Shown piece by piece: positions 43,843 through 55,608 of a DNA stretch of 64,000 nucleotides. The stretch covers positions 2,728,001-2,792,000 of the forward strand of contig NW_026946366.1 of NCBI RefSeq assembly GCF_035222375.1, given 5' to 3'. Position 1 is the stretch's first letter. Each line of letters opens with the position of its first letter. A model generated the notes under the pieces. It did no database searches, was not told the DNA's origin, and saw nothing but the letters and a program-made list of their open reading frames with translations. The translations under genes and the position numbers were made by a program. Source of the DNA: Podospora pseudocomata. Taxonomy: Eukaryota; Ascomycota; Sordariomycetes; Sordariales; Podosporaceae.

Positions 43843-46374
43843 TCACCTTTCAGCCCTCATAAACAACCCATGTCTACTCTCTTCCTCCCTCGCCAGCTCC
43901 CTCGCAAACTCCTCATCCGCCTCTGTCCTCAATCTCTCCATTTCCACCGCCAACTCCTCAATCTCCTTTTCCAGCCCGATCGCCGCCTTTTCGTCCTCCC
44001 CCTTGGGGAATCCCGGACCAGAGATCTTTTCTTGAAGGCTCAATAGATCCGAGTACTTGGCGGTGATCTCATCCTCAATCTCATCGGCTCGTTTGTATTT
44101 TGCTGTTGAGGGCTCTGGGGGTGTGGCGTTGTCACTTTCTTGGGGCCAGGCTCCGGGCGGTAGGGGGCCGGGACGGCCAAGGGGGAATCCAGTGGGTGTT
44201 GGGGGGCTATTGGCGGCGGCATCGAAGGAGAGACCGCGGTAGGAGGGGGGTGCTTCGGATTGGGGGACGAGGGGAAGAGCTGGTGCGCCAAAGGGGTGTG
44301 TTTGAGGCATTGGGGGCATCGGGGGCATGTAAGGCGGAAAGCCCTGAGGAAAAAGATGAGACGGTCCATGGGGAGGTGGAGGGCCAGGCGGTGGTGGACC
44401 ATGATGGGGAACAGGAAGAGGACCAGATCTATGACCGTGACGGTGAAAGTCCTTCTCTGCCCGGCGCATCTCCTTTCTGGTTTGACGCTTCTCCCGCTTC
44501 TCTTGCCTTCGGCGTTGACGCTTCTCCTTGCGGAGCTGGCGGCGCTGACGCTTTTGCTCCTTCTTCAGCTGCTTCCATTCTCGCATCAACTCCTTAACCT
44601 CACGGCGCAGGGCCTTGCGGTCCTGTGTCATGTTGACTGGCTCGTTGATCTCTGTGGCAGGGGCACGGCGAGCCTCACGAATCTGTTGCTTTGCTTGACG
44701 CACTCTTTCCCGTGTGATCTGTTGTTCGGGGTGATGGAGGGACTCCGAGAGGTACGTCTTCATGACGGGCAGCTGGGTGTCTTTCAGGTCGTCATAGTCG
44801 GGTAGAGAGCCGATGGTGGACTCGGAACTGCTGGACGTCCTTGATGATGTGCTCGATACAGAGCTTGACCGGGAGCGACGGCGCTCTTTGGAAGGAGACT
44901 GGTGTGTCCTTCCACGGTCTTGGCCCTGAGCAGGTTGGTTGGCCGGTTGAACGTTGCCAACACCCTCCTCGCCTTCCCGTCCACGTTGTGCTGGCTGTTC
45001 TGGCTCTGTCGTACCTTGTCCCCAACGGCTGTTCCACCATCCTCCTCGTCCTCCCCGACCAAAGTAGTGATGTTGTCCACGTTCGGGCCTCTGTCCGCCG
45101 CAAGCACCTCTCCCACCAGGACCACCCCAAGTCCATCGAGGCGGGCATGACATCCCCGGCATGATTGGTGGAGGTTGAAACCCACGGGCATCACCCGGAG
45201 GACGACACCAACCCCCAGGTCCTCCTCCACGACCGTGGGGCCCCCCTCTGCCACCAAACATATTCCCAGGATTCCACCCATTGATGCTAATCCCATTAGT
45301 ATCAGCCACTATGCCCCCGATCTTGAGATGGCCAGTCCGACCATCTACCACGAAATTATTCCCGATGCTAATCCTCTCCCCATCAACTTTGATTCCGCCA
45401 AAGTTGAACCCATTGCCGTCATTGTTATTGTTACTGTTGCTAGGCCCAGCAGCACCACTCCCACCACCAAAAGGACTAAACCGTCCCATCCACCCCCCTT
45501 GCCCCCGTGCCTGCTGCTGTCCCTGCCCGGCTGGTGTCTGCCCCTGCCCCGAAGGAGTATCAAACCTCTCCTCCCTTCCCCCAGGCATCCTCTCCTCCCT
45601 CTCTCCCTCGCCCTCATACCTAACAACAACCCTCACCCCCCTCCTCTCCCAAAACCCCTGATTCCACTCCCTCACCATCCTCTCCACCCTCTCCCTCCTC
45701 ACCCCGACCCCCTCCCCATCACCATCCCTATTACCAACCCCCCTTATCCTCTCCAGCAAGAAAACCTCGGCCTGACTCCTAGTATCACTCTCCCCCTTCT
45801 CACTACCAGTCTCAACCCCCTCCGCCCTCAGTTTCCTATCCACCACCCGTTCATTCGTCCTATCCGCAAACCCAGGCAGCAGATAATTCAGAAACGTCAT
45901 CCAGTCCTCCCGCGTGATATCCCCATTCTCACCAGCACCACCACCGACAGTCAACCTGTCGATCCCAGCGATGGCCTCTACATCCGTCAGAGCTGGGTCA
46001 GCAGCGAGGGTGATCTCAACTGTTGTCGGGCCACCGACGAAAACACCCGAAAGCGGCCGGCTGTCGAAGTATGCCTGCGCCTCTGGGATCCGCCGAGGAC
46101 GAGAGGTAGCAACCGGCGATGAGGGGGCAGCGACACGATCAGCAACAGTGTTGGATTGTGCCGACTGGGGAGTTAGAGGAGGGGTGTAAATAATCTCGCC
46201 GTCGTAGGTGGTGGAGGTGTCGTCCGAGTTGGATGAGTTCCTTCGCAGGGTTGATGTGGTGGTGGGCGGTGTCGGATTGGTCGGAGATGGGCCAGAGGAC
46301 GTGTTGGAATAGATGTCTGTTTCTGAGTAGGGAGGGGGAGGGATGTCTTCGAGGGGAGCACGCTGGGATGTCAT
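43843..46374 (-). CDS. 843-residue low-complexity protein with PPxY motif and basic coiled coil
   Basis: Intronless. The ATG at 46374 gives MTSQRAPLEDIPPPPYSETD; a longer frame upstream was not used because this start has the fungal-typical context and the upstream part is AT-rich. Near the N-terminus PPPY is a PPxY motif that could bind WW domains such as those of Rsp5-type ubiquitin ligases. A moderately folded region (about 90-210, VEITLAADPALTDVEAIAG) follows, then a Gly/Asn/Trp-rich segment (300-430), an RS/Ser-rich patch, a very basic helix (about 590-680, repeated KxxRRQxR-type), a His/Pro-rich linker, and a C-terminal acidic coiled coil (IGLEKEIEELAVEMERLRTE). I do not recognise the family. 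Roles in trafficking or RNA binding are speculative. Confidence 0.75.
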   Translation of the reverse strand: MTSQRAPLEDIPPPPYSETDIYSNTSSGPSPTNPTPPTTTSTLRRNSSNSDDTSTTYDGEIIYTPPLTPQSAQSNTVADRVAAPSSPVATSRPRRIPEAQAYFDSRPLSGVFVGGPTTVEITLAADPALTDVEAIAGIDRLTVGGGAGENGDITREDWMTFLNYLLPGFADRTNERVVDRKLRAEGVETGSEKGESDTRSQAEVFLLERIRGVGNRDGDGEGVGVRRERVERMVREWNQGFWERRGVRVVVRYEGEGEREERMPGGREERFDTPSGQGQTPAGQGQQQARGQGGWMGRFSPFGGGSGAAGPSNSNNNNDGNGFNFGGIKVDGERISIGNNFVVDGRTGHLKIGGIVADTNGISINGWNPGNMFGGRGGPHGRGGGPGGWCRPPGDARGFQPPPIMPGMSCPPRWTWGGPGGRGACGGQRPERGQHHYFGRGGRGGWWNSRWGQGTTEPEQPAQRGREGEEGVGNVQPANQPAQGQDRGRTHQSPSKERRRSRSSSVSSTSSRTSSSSESTIGSLPDYDDLKDTQLPVMKTYLSESLHHPEQQITRERVRQAKQQIREARRAPATEINEPVNMTQDRKALRREVKELMREWKQLKKEQKRQRRQLRKEKRQRRRQEKREKRQTRKEMRRAEKDFHRHGHRSGPLPVPHHGPPPPGPPPPHGPSHLFPQGFPPYMPPMPPMPQTHPFGAPALPLVPQSEAPPSYRGLSFDAAANSPPTPTGFPLGRPGPLPPGAWPQESDNATPPEPSTAKYKRADEIEDEITAKYSDLLSLQEKISGPGFPKGEDEKAAIGLEKEIEELAVEMERLRTEADEEFARELAREEESRHGLFMRAER

Positions 46375-47041
46375 GTTGCTGATGATTGGAAGTTGAGGTA
46401 AGATCAACAAAAAAAAGACAACAACCTAAGGTAATGTAATCAGAGTTCAACGTCCCAAAGAGCCCCAAGGTGGGGTGGACACTGAGATAACTACGGATAG
46501 ACGCACTGGATTCGGGCAAAGAGAAAACAGTCAAGGCACAGCAAAAAGGCGGGGCGATTAAGCATTTATTGGTATTCTTGCGGTGAATGGACAGCTCGCC
46601 AAAAGGATGATGAGAGTCAGATTCATCAAACCAGCCATCATGGGTTTAGGTAAAGGATGTGTAAGCCAGCTCGCTGAACAAACCTTAAAGTCCCCCCGGG
46701 TCTCCGCGCGCTTCGCTGCCATTTGCCAGGGGCCGTTGCCTACAAGGGCACCGCAAGAGGCTTGGCTGACATAGCCCCATAGTTCGGTCCCCTATTCGCT
46801 CCCCGCAGTCCTTTGTTCTGTGGTCCCACGCTCACCACACCACCACTCGGCCTCGAAGCTTACGCGGCCCTACCAGGCGTCAACAGTCCACCTAGTCTAG
46901 GCCTGTCAAAGCTCCATTGGGTATAATAAAACGACATGTGAATGGCTCGATTAAGAGCCGCAGCCAGAGGCCACGAAGAGCTGTCGCGTTCTCTGTCCCT
47001 CTCAAGATCAAGAATGTGACGCACACAGCACGCAGTTTTCT
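46375..47041. other. Gene-free: promoter of the 843-residue protein
   Basis: Both neighbours are on the minus strand. This holds the 5' flank of the 843-residue protein and the 3' flank of eIF2B-beta. Nothing else is supported. Confidence 0.6.
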
Positions 47042-48446
47042 TTAAACCTCACCGTCGTGGAGAGAATATCCTATATCTTCCACCTTGTAATGGTCGGCCA
47101 AAATACTAGCCAAATGATGGCGTGTCTGTGGTCCCCTATTGGAAAGTTAACGAATCGGCCAAATCTCAACCGACCATGCATTACAGCAGGGCAACTTACA
47201 AGTTGGTGATGTACACTTCCACGAGTGATGGTGGGATGTAATCGGTCACGGTATTTTCGATATCCAGAGCCTCGACCTCGGGACCGTCTGCATAGCTCAC
47301 AAAGCTGGATGGGTTGCCGAGTTCACTAATGACAGCCTCGTCCGATGGATCCTCAGGGCAGAACTTGTAGACGGCACCAAGAACAATGACAGGCTTCAAA
47401 AACTCTCTGGCAGCTTGAGCAGCAATGCAGGCACCGCTGTCTACAAGCAAGCCACCGTTTTGGTAAATCACCTTGGCACCAAAAATGACCTTGTTCACCC
47501 TGGGAATATAGGCCATCAACCCATTGCTGGCCAAGTTGATGGTGGTAACTCCGTGAGAGTTGAGCTTCTTCCTCAATGCCGCATAGGGCTTCTCACCACT
47601 TCCTGGCTCGATAGGGTCGATACTGGCAATGAAGACAGTAAACCGCCGCCTTGTGGCAGCCTTGATGAGAAACCTCTCAACCGTCTTGGTGGGCTGATAG
47701 GCAAGCACATACTCGCCAGGGTGAATCTGGATATCCGCAAAACTCGCAATCTGGTCATCGGCCTGCTGGATCTCGTCCATGATTTCCTCAATCCCATTGA
47801 TAACCTCGGTTCGCAGGGCATGTACACTGGCAGGCTGGGCCTGAGAAAGTGGTGTTGAAGCTCCAGTCATGGGTGTGTCGGCAGCAGTAGCGGCTGAGAG
47901 AATGTTGAACATGGACTTGGACACCTGAAGGCCGCCTGGGGCAGCAGTGTTGGAGCGCATAAGGACTGGGGTTGGGGCAGGCCGTTGTGGTGGAGGGTTG
48001 GTAGGGGCAAGGCTCTGGATATCGGATGCCGAATCGCTGCCCAAGTCGTCGGCATTATTTCTGTCCTCGGTTGCCTCGTCGCGGATGAGGCCCAGCACTC
48101 GGCGCACAATATTTCCAATTACTGGCTCGTGAGGGGCAGCTCGTGCAAGTCTGGACCCAACACTCTGGACTCTGCCCAAGAGCTGGTCAACATCGTGCCA
48201 TTTCGATCGCGCAACAACCTGGAGGAGAATGTGGGCTGTCGCAACGGCGCAGTCATCGCCCTTTACCTGGCGGCGCTTGAGGAGACTAACAAGAGAGGAA
48301 CAAAAGTCAGAAGAGCTCAAAACACCGCAGCACAAGGCAGTCACCTACAATATTAAAGCTTCGATTGAAGCTTCATAGGGCTGACTCTTGAGGGACTTGA
48401 TCAGCTTGTCCAAGCTGGGGGCATAGTTTGCCTGTGATGGTGGCAT
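47042..48446 (-). CDS. GCD7: Translation initiation factor eIF2B, beta subunit
   Basis: Three exons (48349-48446, 47200-48285, 47042-47135) give 425 residues. It is a regulatory subunit of eIF2B, which recharges eIF2 with GTP and mediates inhibition by phosphorylated eIF2-alpha; cytosolic. The N-terminal helical part (MPPSQANYAPSLDKLIKSLK; QVKGDDCAVATAHILLQVV) and the Rossmann-like C-terminal domain (GVTTINLASNGLMAYIPRVN; KVIFGAKVIYQNGGLLVDSG) are typical. The last exon was found by following the family: the frame appears to stop at ITNL, but TT|GTAAGT is a donor overlapping that TAA, and CCAATAG|G opens an exon that continues GPQTRHHLASILADHYKVED. An ITNL-then-DHY-like end is what I expect from homologues. 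It is divergent from NHP2. Confidence 0.93.
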
Positions 48447-49182
48447 GGCTTTGTGTGTGTGTGTGAATATAAACAGTATCAACCGTATAAGCCACTGAGG
48501 ATCAAGGATATGTTTTTGAACAAGATGGGTGACCCCGCGGTTCGTGCTGGGAAATCGCGGAAGCTCGAAAACGGCAGGTATGGTGTTTCTCGTTGTCTGT
48601 CTCTTTGCGGTGTAGAATATAGGCTGATCAATTGTCTTGCTGAAGTCTCTTTGTCAAATCACTTGTCCTAACTGACTGGGAATTTGGCTTTTGCTTCCAG
48701 AAGAACGGAATGAGTCAATGTGTCACTGCAAGCTTTCAGCCTTGGGGAACGAACCGTGGAAAATTATGGTGGGGTACTTTCAGTGTCCCGCATTGAACAC
48801 CCCACCCCACCCACCTTTCGCTCAATCCGGCTCATCTTCGGCCCTTTGAGCTCCCCTCAACACCGACCTTTTTCTCATGATGGTCCGAGCGCCTACACCG
48901 CTCGGCATCGGGGCACGGACCTCGACACTGCCGCTAGCGCCAGAAATTCTTGGAGCTGGCGGAACGGGCATACAATTGGCCTACAAAATTTCTGGCTCGC
49001 CTTTGCATCTGAAAATCTGCAAGTCTCGACTCGTCTGGCGCAAAGGTGACAGCATTATATTTGTTGATTCCCCTCTTAATCGACTCAATTGCTTGTATTA
49101 TCCCGACTTTTCGGTAATCACAGCTCTTATTTCACCCCGCCCGTCTTCGGTTTTCACGCGCCGAGCTCAGAAAGTCGCCAAA
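48447..49182. other. Divergent promoter, eIF2B-beta / NHP2
   Basis: A 736-base spacer between two translation and ribosome-related genes. No coding sequence is supported; the right part looks like the pyrimidine-rich NHP2 leader. Confidence 0.6.
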
Positions 49183-50047
49183 ATGACCACCAAGGAAGTC
49201 GTCGACATTGTTGACAAGAAGGAGAAGAAGGAGAAAAAGAGCAAGGACAAGTCTGAGAAGAAAAAGGAAAAGCGCTCTGATTCTGCCGGTGTCACTAAGG
49301 AGAAGAAAGACAAGAAAAAGGACAAGGCCAAGCAGGAGAAGCTTGCCCGTGCCGCCGAGGCCCATCTTAATGCTGAGGCCGCTGCTGCGAAGGTGGACAG
49401 CGACGTCGAGGTCGATCCGGAGGATCTTATCAAGCCTGCCGAGGAGCTTGTCCCATTCGCCTTCCCCCTGGCCGATGACAAGACTCACAAAAAGATTTAC
49501 AAGCTCATTAAGAAGGGTGCGTGCGCAGCAATTGCCTCCAATCGACTCGCTTTTGCGCAGACCGATGCTGATCTGTTTTTTTCCTCTAGGCGCGAAAGTA
49601 AAGTCCATCCATCGCGGTGTTAAGGAGTGCGAGAAAGCTATCAAGAAGACACCTGCGAAGACCCCCGCGACTGCCCCTAGCGACGCCCCCGGCCTCGTCA
49701 TCATTGCCGGCGACATCTCTCCTATGGATGTCATCATGCACTTCCCCCTCCTCTGCGAGGAGCACAACGTTCCCTACTTGTTCATCAAGTCCCGCGCCGA
49801 CCTCGGTGTTGCCGCTTGCACCAAGCGCGCCACCAGTGTTGTCATGTTGAAGCCTTCAGGCAAGAAGGCTGGCAAAGACACCGAGATGACCGACGCTGAT
49901 AAAAAGTCGTCGGTTGAGGAGTACCTCGAGTCCTACAAGGAGGTCCTGAGGATTGCTCAAAAGGAGTGGGATGCCCAGGTTCAGCCGTGGGTCAAGGGCA
50001 CCCACTCTAAGCAAATCGCCTACCGCCAGGCCAACAAGCAGCAGTAA
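49183..50047 (+). CDS. NHP2: H/ACA snoRNP protein NHP2 (L7Ae family)
   Basis: Two exons (49183-49516, 49590-50047), 73-base intron with a T7 tract before its acceptor, 263 residues. The L7Ae/L30e domain spans roughly 95-225: FAFPLADDKTHKKIYKLIKK, VKSIHRGVKECEKAI, LVIIAGDISPMDVIMHFP, LCEEHNVPYLFIKSRADLG, then CTKRATSVVML. It binds kink-turn RNA in H/ACA guide RNPs, which convert uridine to pseudouridine in rRNA and snRNA in the nucleolus, and in other fungi supports rRNA processing. It is larger than yeast Nhp2 (156 residues) because of an N-terminal Lys/Glu-rich extension of about 75 residues. Such tails suit nucleolar retention; that is inference. Confidence 0.93.
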
Positions 50048-51735
50048 ATCGGCGCTGCCTGAGCTCCCTGTTGCTGTTTGACTTCAAGGCAGCACGTTTT
50101 CTTGCTACATTCTCAGCAACCAGCATGATATACCCATACGGATACCCAGCTCCCCTTACTTGTCACGCGACTCTACCTCGGCATCGTTTGTTGGGCATGT
50201 CAGAAGCAGGGTTATCCTCCTCTCGATCTCTCCGTCTCTTCAGTCTTCCCTTTGCATCAAGTTTTTTCGACAACATGAGCAAACTGCGTATTCACACTAT
50301 TAATATTGCAAGAGCTTATCGTTCAGTCTTTGGAACAGCATCAATGGGGGAATACCATGAGGGGTTTCAATGAGAGAATATCAGAACCAGAGGATATTTT
50401 CTTTCTTTCTCTGAACATCAATTTGAAGCATCTTGTCATTTTCTCGATGGCATGGTAGTCGTTGATTTGGCTTCCATTGGGTGTCAAACAAAAAAGGCCG
50501 GCGTTCAGGGGACATACTGGGGGGTTTTGTTCATTGTTTTCTTTTTGCGGCATTTGTTGAAGTATAAAACAAAAGGGAATGGGGGTTAGCGGTTAGCTTT
50601 CAGCCTTTTTGTAGGGTGTATAAAATATCACAAACACCGGATGGTGTTTTATATTCAGTTTTGTTCATTTTGCTTTTGTGTGCTCTGACGAGAATGATAG
50701 ACACCGTCGACAGAAGTACCCATCAACATTTGTCCACCTAGAATCTAACGCAGACTCCCGTCGTCCTATTCCGAAGCAACCTGCAACACGGCAGACCATC
50801 GCCAATCTATCAGCACCAGAGATATACCACCCATCCCAAACTTACAGACCACAACACCAGCAAGCCTGGCATCAGGTACTCACACCCATCAACTTCATGA
50901 GCATTCAACTAACAACTCATGAACAGAAAAACAAAACAACGTCCCACACATCCCAATGTCACATCTTCACCTAAACCACCTAACCACCTAACTCTCTATC
51001 AACTCCTCGTTACAGACAAACACAGCAACCCAACACCGTTCGGAAAAATTGCCCTCACTAAATCAACCCCACGCAGAGATGAACCCATGAGCCCCCTCAT
51101 CAACAACACTTGACACAGACAGACTCAAGATTCAACCCGTCTGTTTCAACGACGATACCCCCTTGACAGCTCAGCTTGGCAGGTTGAAAAACACACCAAC
51201 AACTACCGAGAACACCATGACACTAGGATTTATCACAGCAACCCGTGCTGGGCCTCCTGTACCAACAGAACCGCGAATATCCCCTTCCTTGTTCGCGTTT
51301 GCTCGGATAGGTGATAACGAGTACTGTCGATTCCACTTTCTAGAAACGAGGGTGCTCTCTCGTGTGTGTTTGGTGGTTTACTGAGATTCCAGCCATGTTT
51401 TCAAGTTCGTCGGCTGAGAAAAGCCTTACGTGTTTAGCATGGGGATGTTGTTGGGAGCCAGAGAATTAGTAATTTTCATGATCACCACGGCACCGAATAG
51501 TTCACATCCTCTTCGTATATTCAGCAACGCGCACAACAGCAGTGAGTCTACCTCAAATCCCATTCCATGGATGCTAATATCATAAAAGTACACAAAAACA
51601 AAAGAAAAAAGCATCACACACTAAAGCGCCTTAATCTTTTGAATTTCCTCCTCTCCCTCCTCCAAGATCACTCTATCCCGAGTCGAGGTTCATTAATCAT
51701 CTATCTTTCCTCCTCCCATTGCCCATCATCTCCAT
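50048..51735. other. Gene-free convergent 1.7 kb
   Basis: Lies between NHP2 (plus) and the DUF1761-type gene (minus). The middle (50.7-51.1 kb) is A/C-rich on the plus strand. Frames here have no recognisable domains. I see no RNA gene. Confidence 0.5.
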
Positions 51736-52453
51736 TTACTCCGCCCGGAAAGAGTTACGGCTCAATGGGGTGCCACCGGAGCCGAAGGGGATAGTGCGGG
51801 TGCCCCACCAAGAAAGGAAGACGGAAAGACCGACAGTCTCGAAGAGCTTAGCGAGCACATTGAGGCCAACCTGATCAAAGGCGCGGTGCTCGACGACAAG
51901 CTGGGAGATGAAGCCGGGGGCGCTGGTGGCGGCGAAGATGAGAGCACCGAGGTAGGCGGCGCCCTTGTAGGAGAGAGTGCCTGTGGCGTTGATCAGGGCA
52001 CCGACACCGTAGGACTGGAGGGCAGAGCCGACAAGGGCGGAACCCCAGGCGGCGGCAGCAGAAGAGGCTTCCCGAGACTTGAGGAACTCCTCCTTGGTGT
52101 TGGCAGACTTGGCCTTTTGCCAGGTCTTGCCGAAGAGGGGGGAGAGGACGCCGAGCTCGAAGGTGTGGTTGAAGACGGTGCCGAGGGCGATGGCGGAAGG
52201 CTTAACAGCGGGGAGGTCTGTGATGGCATTGTTAGTTTTGGGGTTTCATTATTGACTATTTGTGTCCTGATCCTCGGTGTAACCATTGAAAATCCCTCTT
52301 CGCCAGACTGACAGATAATGGCTTTTTCCATTCCCAGCGTCTGGTCGAGAATCGGCCGAGTCGACGAGGAAGAAGTCGCATTGATGACACCGGGTCGGAT
52401 ACATGGACGACTAACAATGCGGGGAAATGGCGTCACTTACACTGAAGAGACAT
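51736..52453 (-). CDS. Small membrane protein, DUF1761 type
   Basis: A 13-base first coding exon (52441-52453: ATG TCT CTT CAG T) is spliced over a 217-base intron to 51736-52217, giving 164 residues that start MSLQYLPAVKPSAIALGTVF. About four hydrophobic helices are visible: AVKPSAIALGTVFNH, AAAAWGSALVGSALQ, YLGALIFAATSAPGF and VLAKLFETVGLSVFLSWW. The overall layout matches the DUF1761 family as I remember it (uncharacterised membrane proteins in fungi and bacteria). No function is known to me. The donor GTAAGT and acceptor ATCACAG restore the frame exactly, which supports the tiny first exon. Confidence 0.75.
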
Positions 52454-53958
52454 GTTTGCGGTTGTTAAGTGTGAGAGAGTTGTGTTAACTGTTTGGATAG
52501 TGTTGAGGAAGTGGTTGGTGTATCGTGAGAGGACTATTCGTCAAAGCTGGATGGATTGTTTGTTTGGTTTGATGAGGGAAGAAAGCAAAAAGTCAGGTCA
52601 GCAGACGGTGGGAAGGACGGTTTATTATAACACAAAAGTCTGAAGAGTGGGCAGGAACCTGGATCGCCTTTGTGCGTCACGATTTCCCAGCCTGCAAGTG
52701 ACCCAGTCCCCAGTCCAGTCCCGTACCCGGGCCAGGTTAATTGGAAACGGACGGGGCCCTCCACCTCCCCAGTGACTGGCCGGGGTACCAAGCTGTAAGG
52801 CGTACGTACCCCCTTTTGCTACCTCATACATCATCGCAGCGTAGCTCCCCGCCTTGAGAAGCGCTTCCCAAAGTCAGCAGTGGGAGAGCAGGCCTTTGAT
52901 GCTGCTGTGCTATGACGTCACTACCTTTTGCGCCTGTCAAATTCCGATGCGACCCTTGGCTTGGGCCCCACTTTCCGCAACCTCCCAGACCACATTCTCC
53001 GCTTTTGGACTCTTGATTCGGATAGCCCATCGCCTTGAAAGGTCATCTTTCCATCAGCTCATTCTTCCTCTCAAACAGCAATTGGTGTTTGCCTCGGTGT
53101 CCACTTGTGATGCTAATATCAAGATTCAGCTGGAGACTTCTACGCTTTACGAAACGTGTTGTCTGAACCAAGGCGGAAGAGCCGTTAGAGACATGGGCTA
53201 TGTTAATAAGTGAGCACGCCAGTTCCTGTGTGACGTATGCAGCTCCCCCTCTTTGGATCTTCGATTCTTTGATTCAATGCCGAAGAAAACAACGCATGTT
53301 CGATCTGCTTCCGTTCCTGAAACCCGAGACGTCCTGGGTGGGCTTGACAGCCTCGGTGAGGTGTGATACCCCTGAGTTCGATAACATCTGGTCCAGACAC
53401 TTTGGAATGACAGGACCCTGTGGTCGATCCAAGCTTACTATCATGGCTATAGCCTCTTCTCTGTCTACACTGGGTCTCAAGTAAACAAAACATATCTTCA
53501 AGGGGACTCATCATGAAGTTGAAAGTATGTTAATAAACCATGTATAAACAAGAGTTAAATGTAGTATATGTAATGCGATACAATGCAGCTGATGCCTTCA
53601 TTTGTCCTCTTATCCTCTTCCCCCTTCACCCAAGCCAGATTCGTTGAGCACTGCTTTTTTTCTCCCCTCCCATCATCATGCAAAACATTACCTTTCGCTC
53701 CCCTCTTTAATTTTATAAAAAGCCCCCTTCAACCCTCTCAAAATGAAAAGATGGGTACAAGATGAAACGAACCAAAAAAACAACAGAAAAAAACTTCAAA
53801 TAATTATCAAAACAATATTTCCCAGCCCCTATGACCGCCTCACCCCCCCACCCCCGCCCCCCGGCGGCAACCCGACCTGACACCTCCCTTCATTTCACTC
53901 ACGTCCTAAAAAAACACACGAATGCATACTACACATAAACGTCCCACAGACAGAAGCA
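52454..53958. other. Gene-free 1.5 kb, DUF1761-gene promoter and NEM1 3' flank
   Basis: Both flanking genes are on the minus strand. No recognisable protein on either strand; a pyrimidine/A-rich zone at 53.6-53.9 kb probably belongs to the NEM1 3' UTR. Confidence 0.5.
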
Positions 53959-55608
53959 TCAAGCCATATGCTGCCCATCCTCTCCCCCTCTCAGCGCCAG
54001 CAACGCCCTCACGTCGCTCACGTATTGCATCCCCTCCAGAAATGGTATCAAATACATCAGGTCGGAATCCGTCGGGTCGCTGATCCAGCCTTGTATCGGG
54101 ATTGCGTTGTCTAGTTTTGTCATGTCAGCACATCTCCTGATATCAAGTATTTAAAAGGGGATATACTCACCCTGATGAAACATATAACTCAACGGACTGT
54201 TGTCCAAAATCATCACCCGGCTCAAATCCGGCTCAACACTGCTCAGATCCTTGATAAACGCCCCATGCCTAAACGTGCAGTGCTGTCGGTAGTACCTCGC
54301 GCTGAAATACTTCCTGTCCGTTTCCAGCCAGTCAATCACTGGGTCGGCATATTCTTGAACCGAAGCGGTAAACACAACCAGGTTATACCACTTGCTCACT
54401 CTCCTCAAGAACTCGTCGCAGTGAGGGCGCTTGTGGACATAATACAGAATCGGGTGCTGGGGACCAATCGAGTTTTGGCCGCCGACTCCGACATACGTAG
54501 TGTTGAGCCGGACTTCGACCATGTGACCAGACGACATGCGCCCGCCTTTGGACATGGAATGAATCAGAGTTTCGTCGAGGTCGAGGATGAGGGTCTTTTG
54601 GTGTTCGGTGCCGCCGGGGATGACGTCACCGGTGTTGATATAGGATGGTTGCCGGCGGGGGATCAGGGGACGGGGAGGGCCGGGGGTCTTCGGGTACTTG
54701 GTGAGGGCAGCCACAGGCGAGGTGGGGGACTTGAGGTGCGCCGAGATATCTCCAGATCCGTCACCGCCTCCGGGCGCTGAACCTGCGCGTGCGACGCTGC
54801 TTGCGGATTGTCCTTTGCGGTGCTTGCGCTGTCGGAGGGACTCCTCGGTGTGGAGCTTGATTCGGATAGACCGTCGGGCTGGGGCGATCTCTTCGGTGTC
54901 TTGCAATGATTTCGAGCGCAGGTGGTGTTTTCCACTCACACTGTCCCGCCGACTGCCGCCCTGCCTTTTACGCTCTGGGTCCGACTCGGACTCGGAAGAT
55001 AAACCTGAAGATGACGAACTACTCGACCGCGGTATACGCCCTGCCCTGCTTCCACCTCGACTTGTCCTACTGCCGCTGCTCTTTTCAATATTCTCGTGAT
55101 AATCCATCGCTAGCGCCTTTGCATCTTCACCGTAAATCCCAAAGAGTTTCTTTAGTTGTTGTAAAGGCGCAAAGTCACCGCTTTCGCTATAAAGACAGGC
55201 GATCAGGTACACGCCAGGTGCGGTGAGGGTGTGAAGTATCCATCGTAGCGAGTTCACAAAGGCGTTTGCAATGCGCTTTGGATAGAGGACCCAGGGCGAG
55301 CCTCTCGGGCTTATCACCTTGGGGGTTTCGTGTTTGGGTGGTATAAGGGGCGTCTTTTCGTCGATCGCATAGAGGTCTTCGCGCTCTTCGAGAGATCCTG
55401 GGTTTTCTACTGGGAATTCTTCGGACTCGGCCGTCAAGTTCTGCTTCTCGCCGAGATCGGCCAGCGCGTTCTCGGTCTGGCTGTCCCGTGATTTCGAGGC
55501 TTCGTCCGAGCTCAACGCCAGACCTATCGTGCTCAGGGAGTTGGATCTCGTCGGACCAGGACTCGGTGGTGGAGAGACTCGTGACGAGATGATGTTGAGA
55601 GAGTTCAT
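53959..55608 (-). CDS. NEM1: Nem1-type nuclear envelope protein phosphatase (NIF/CTD family)
   Basis: Two exons (54171-55608, 53959-54110), 60-base intron, 529 residues. The N-terminal MNSLNIISSRVSPPPSPG start is shared by fungal Nem1 proteins as I recall. Residues ~125-165 contain a hydrophobic membrane region (RWILHTLTAPGVYLIACLY). A Ser/Arg-rich linker follows, then the HAD-type NIF domain with the aspartyl nucleophile motif DLDET (D343 and D345), ending GDNAIPIQGWISDPTDSD. With Spo7 it dephosphorylates the lipin Pah1 at the ER/nuclear envelope and so controls phospholipid versus triglyceride synthesis. Without splicing the frame would lose the C-terminal 50 residues of the phosphatase domain, so the intron is needed. 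Confidence 0.9.

Noticed and set aside
45175-46122. Plus-strand 315-codon frame opposite the 843-residue protein
   Set aside because: Pro/Thr/Leu-rich shadow of the low-complexity minus-strand gene.
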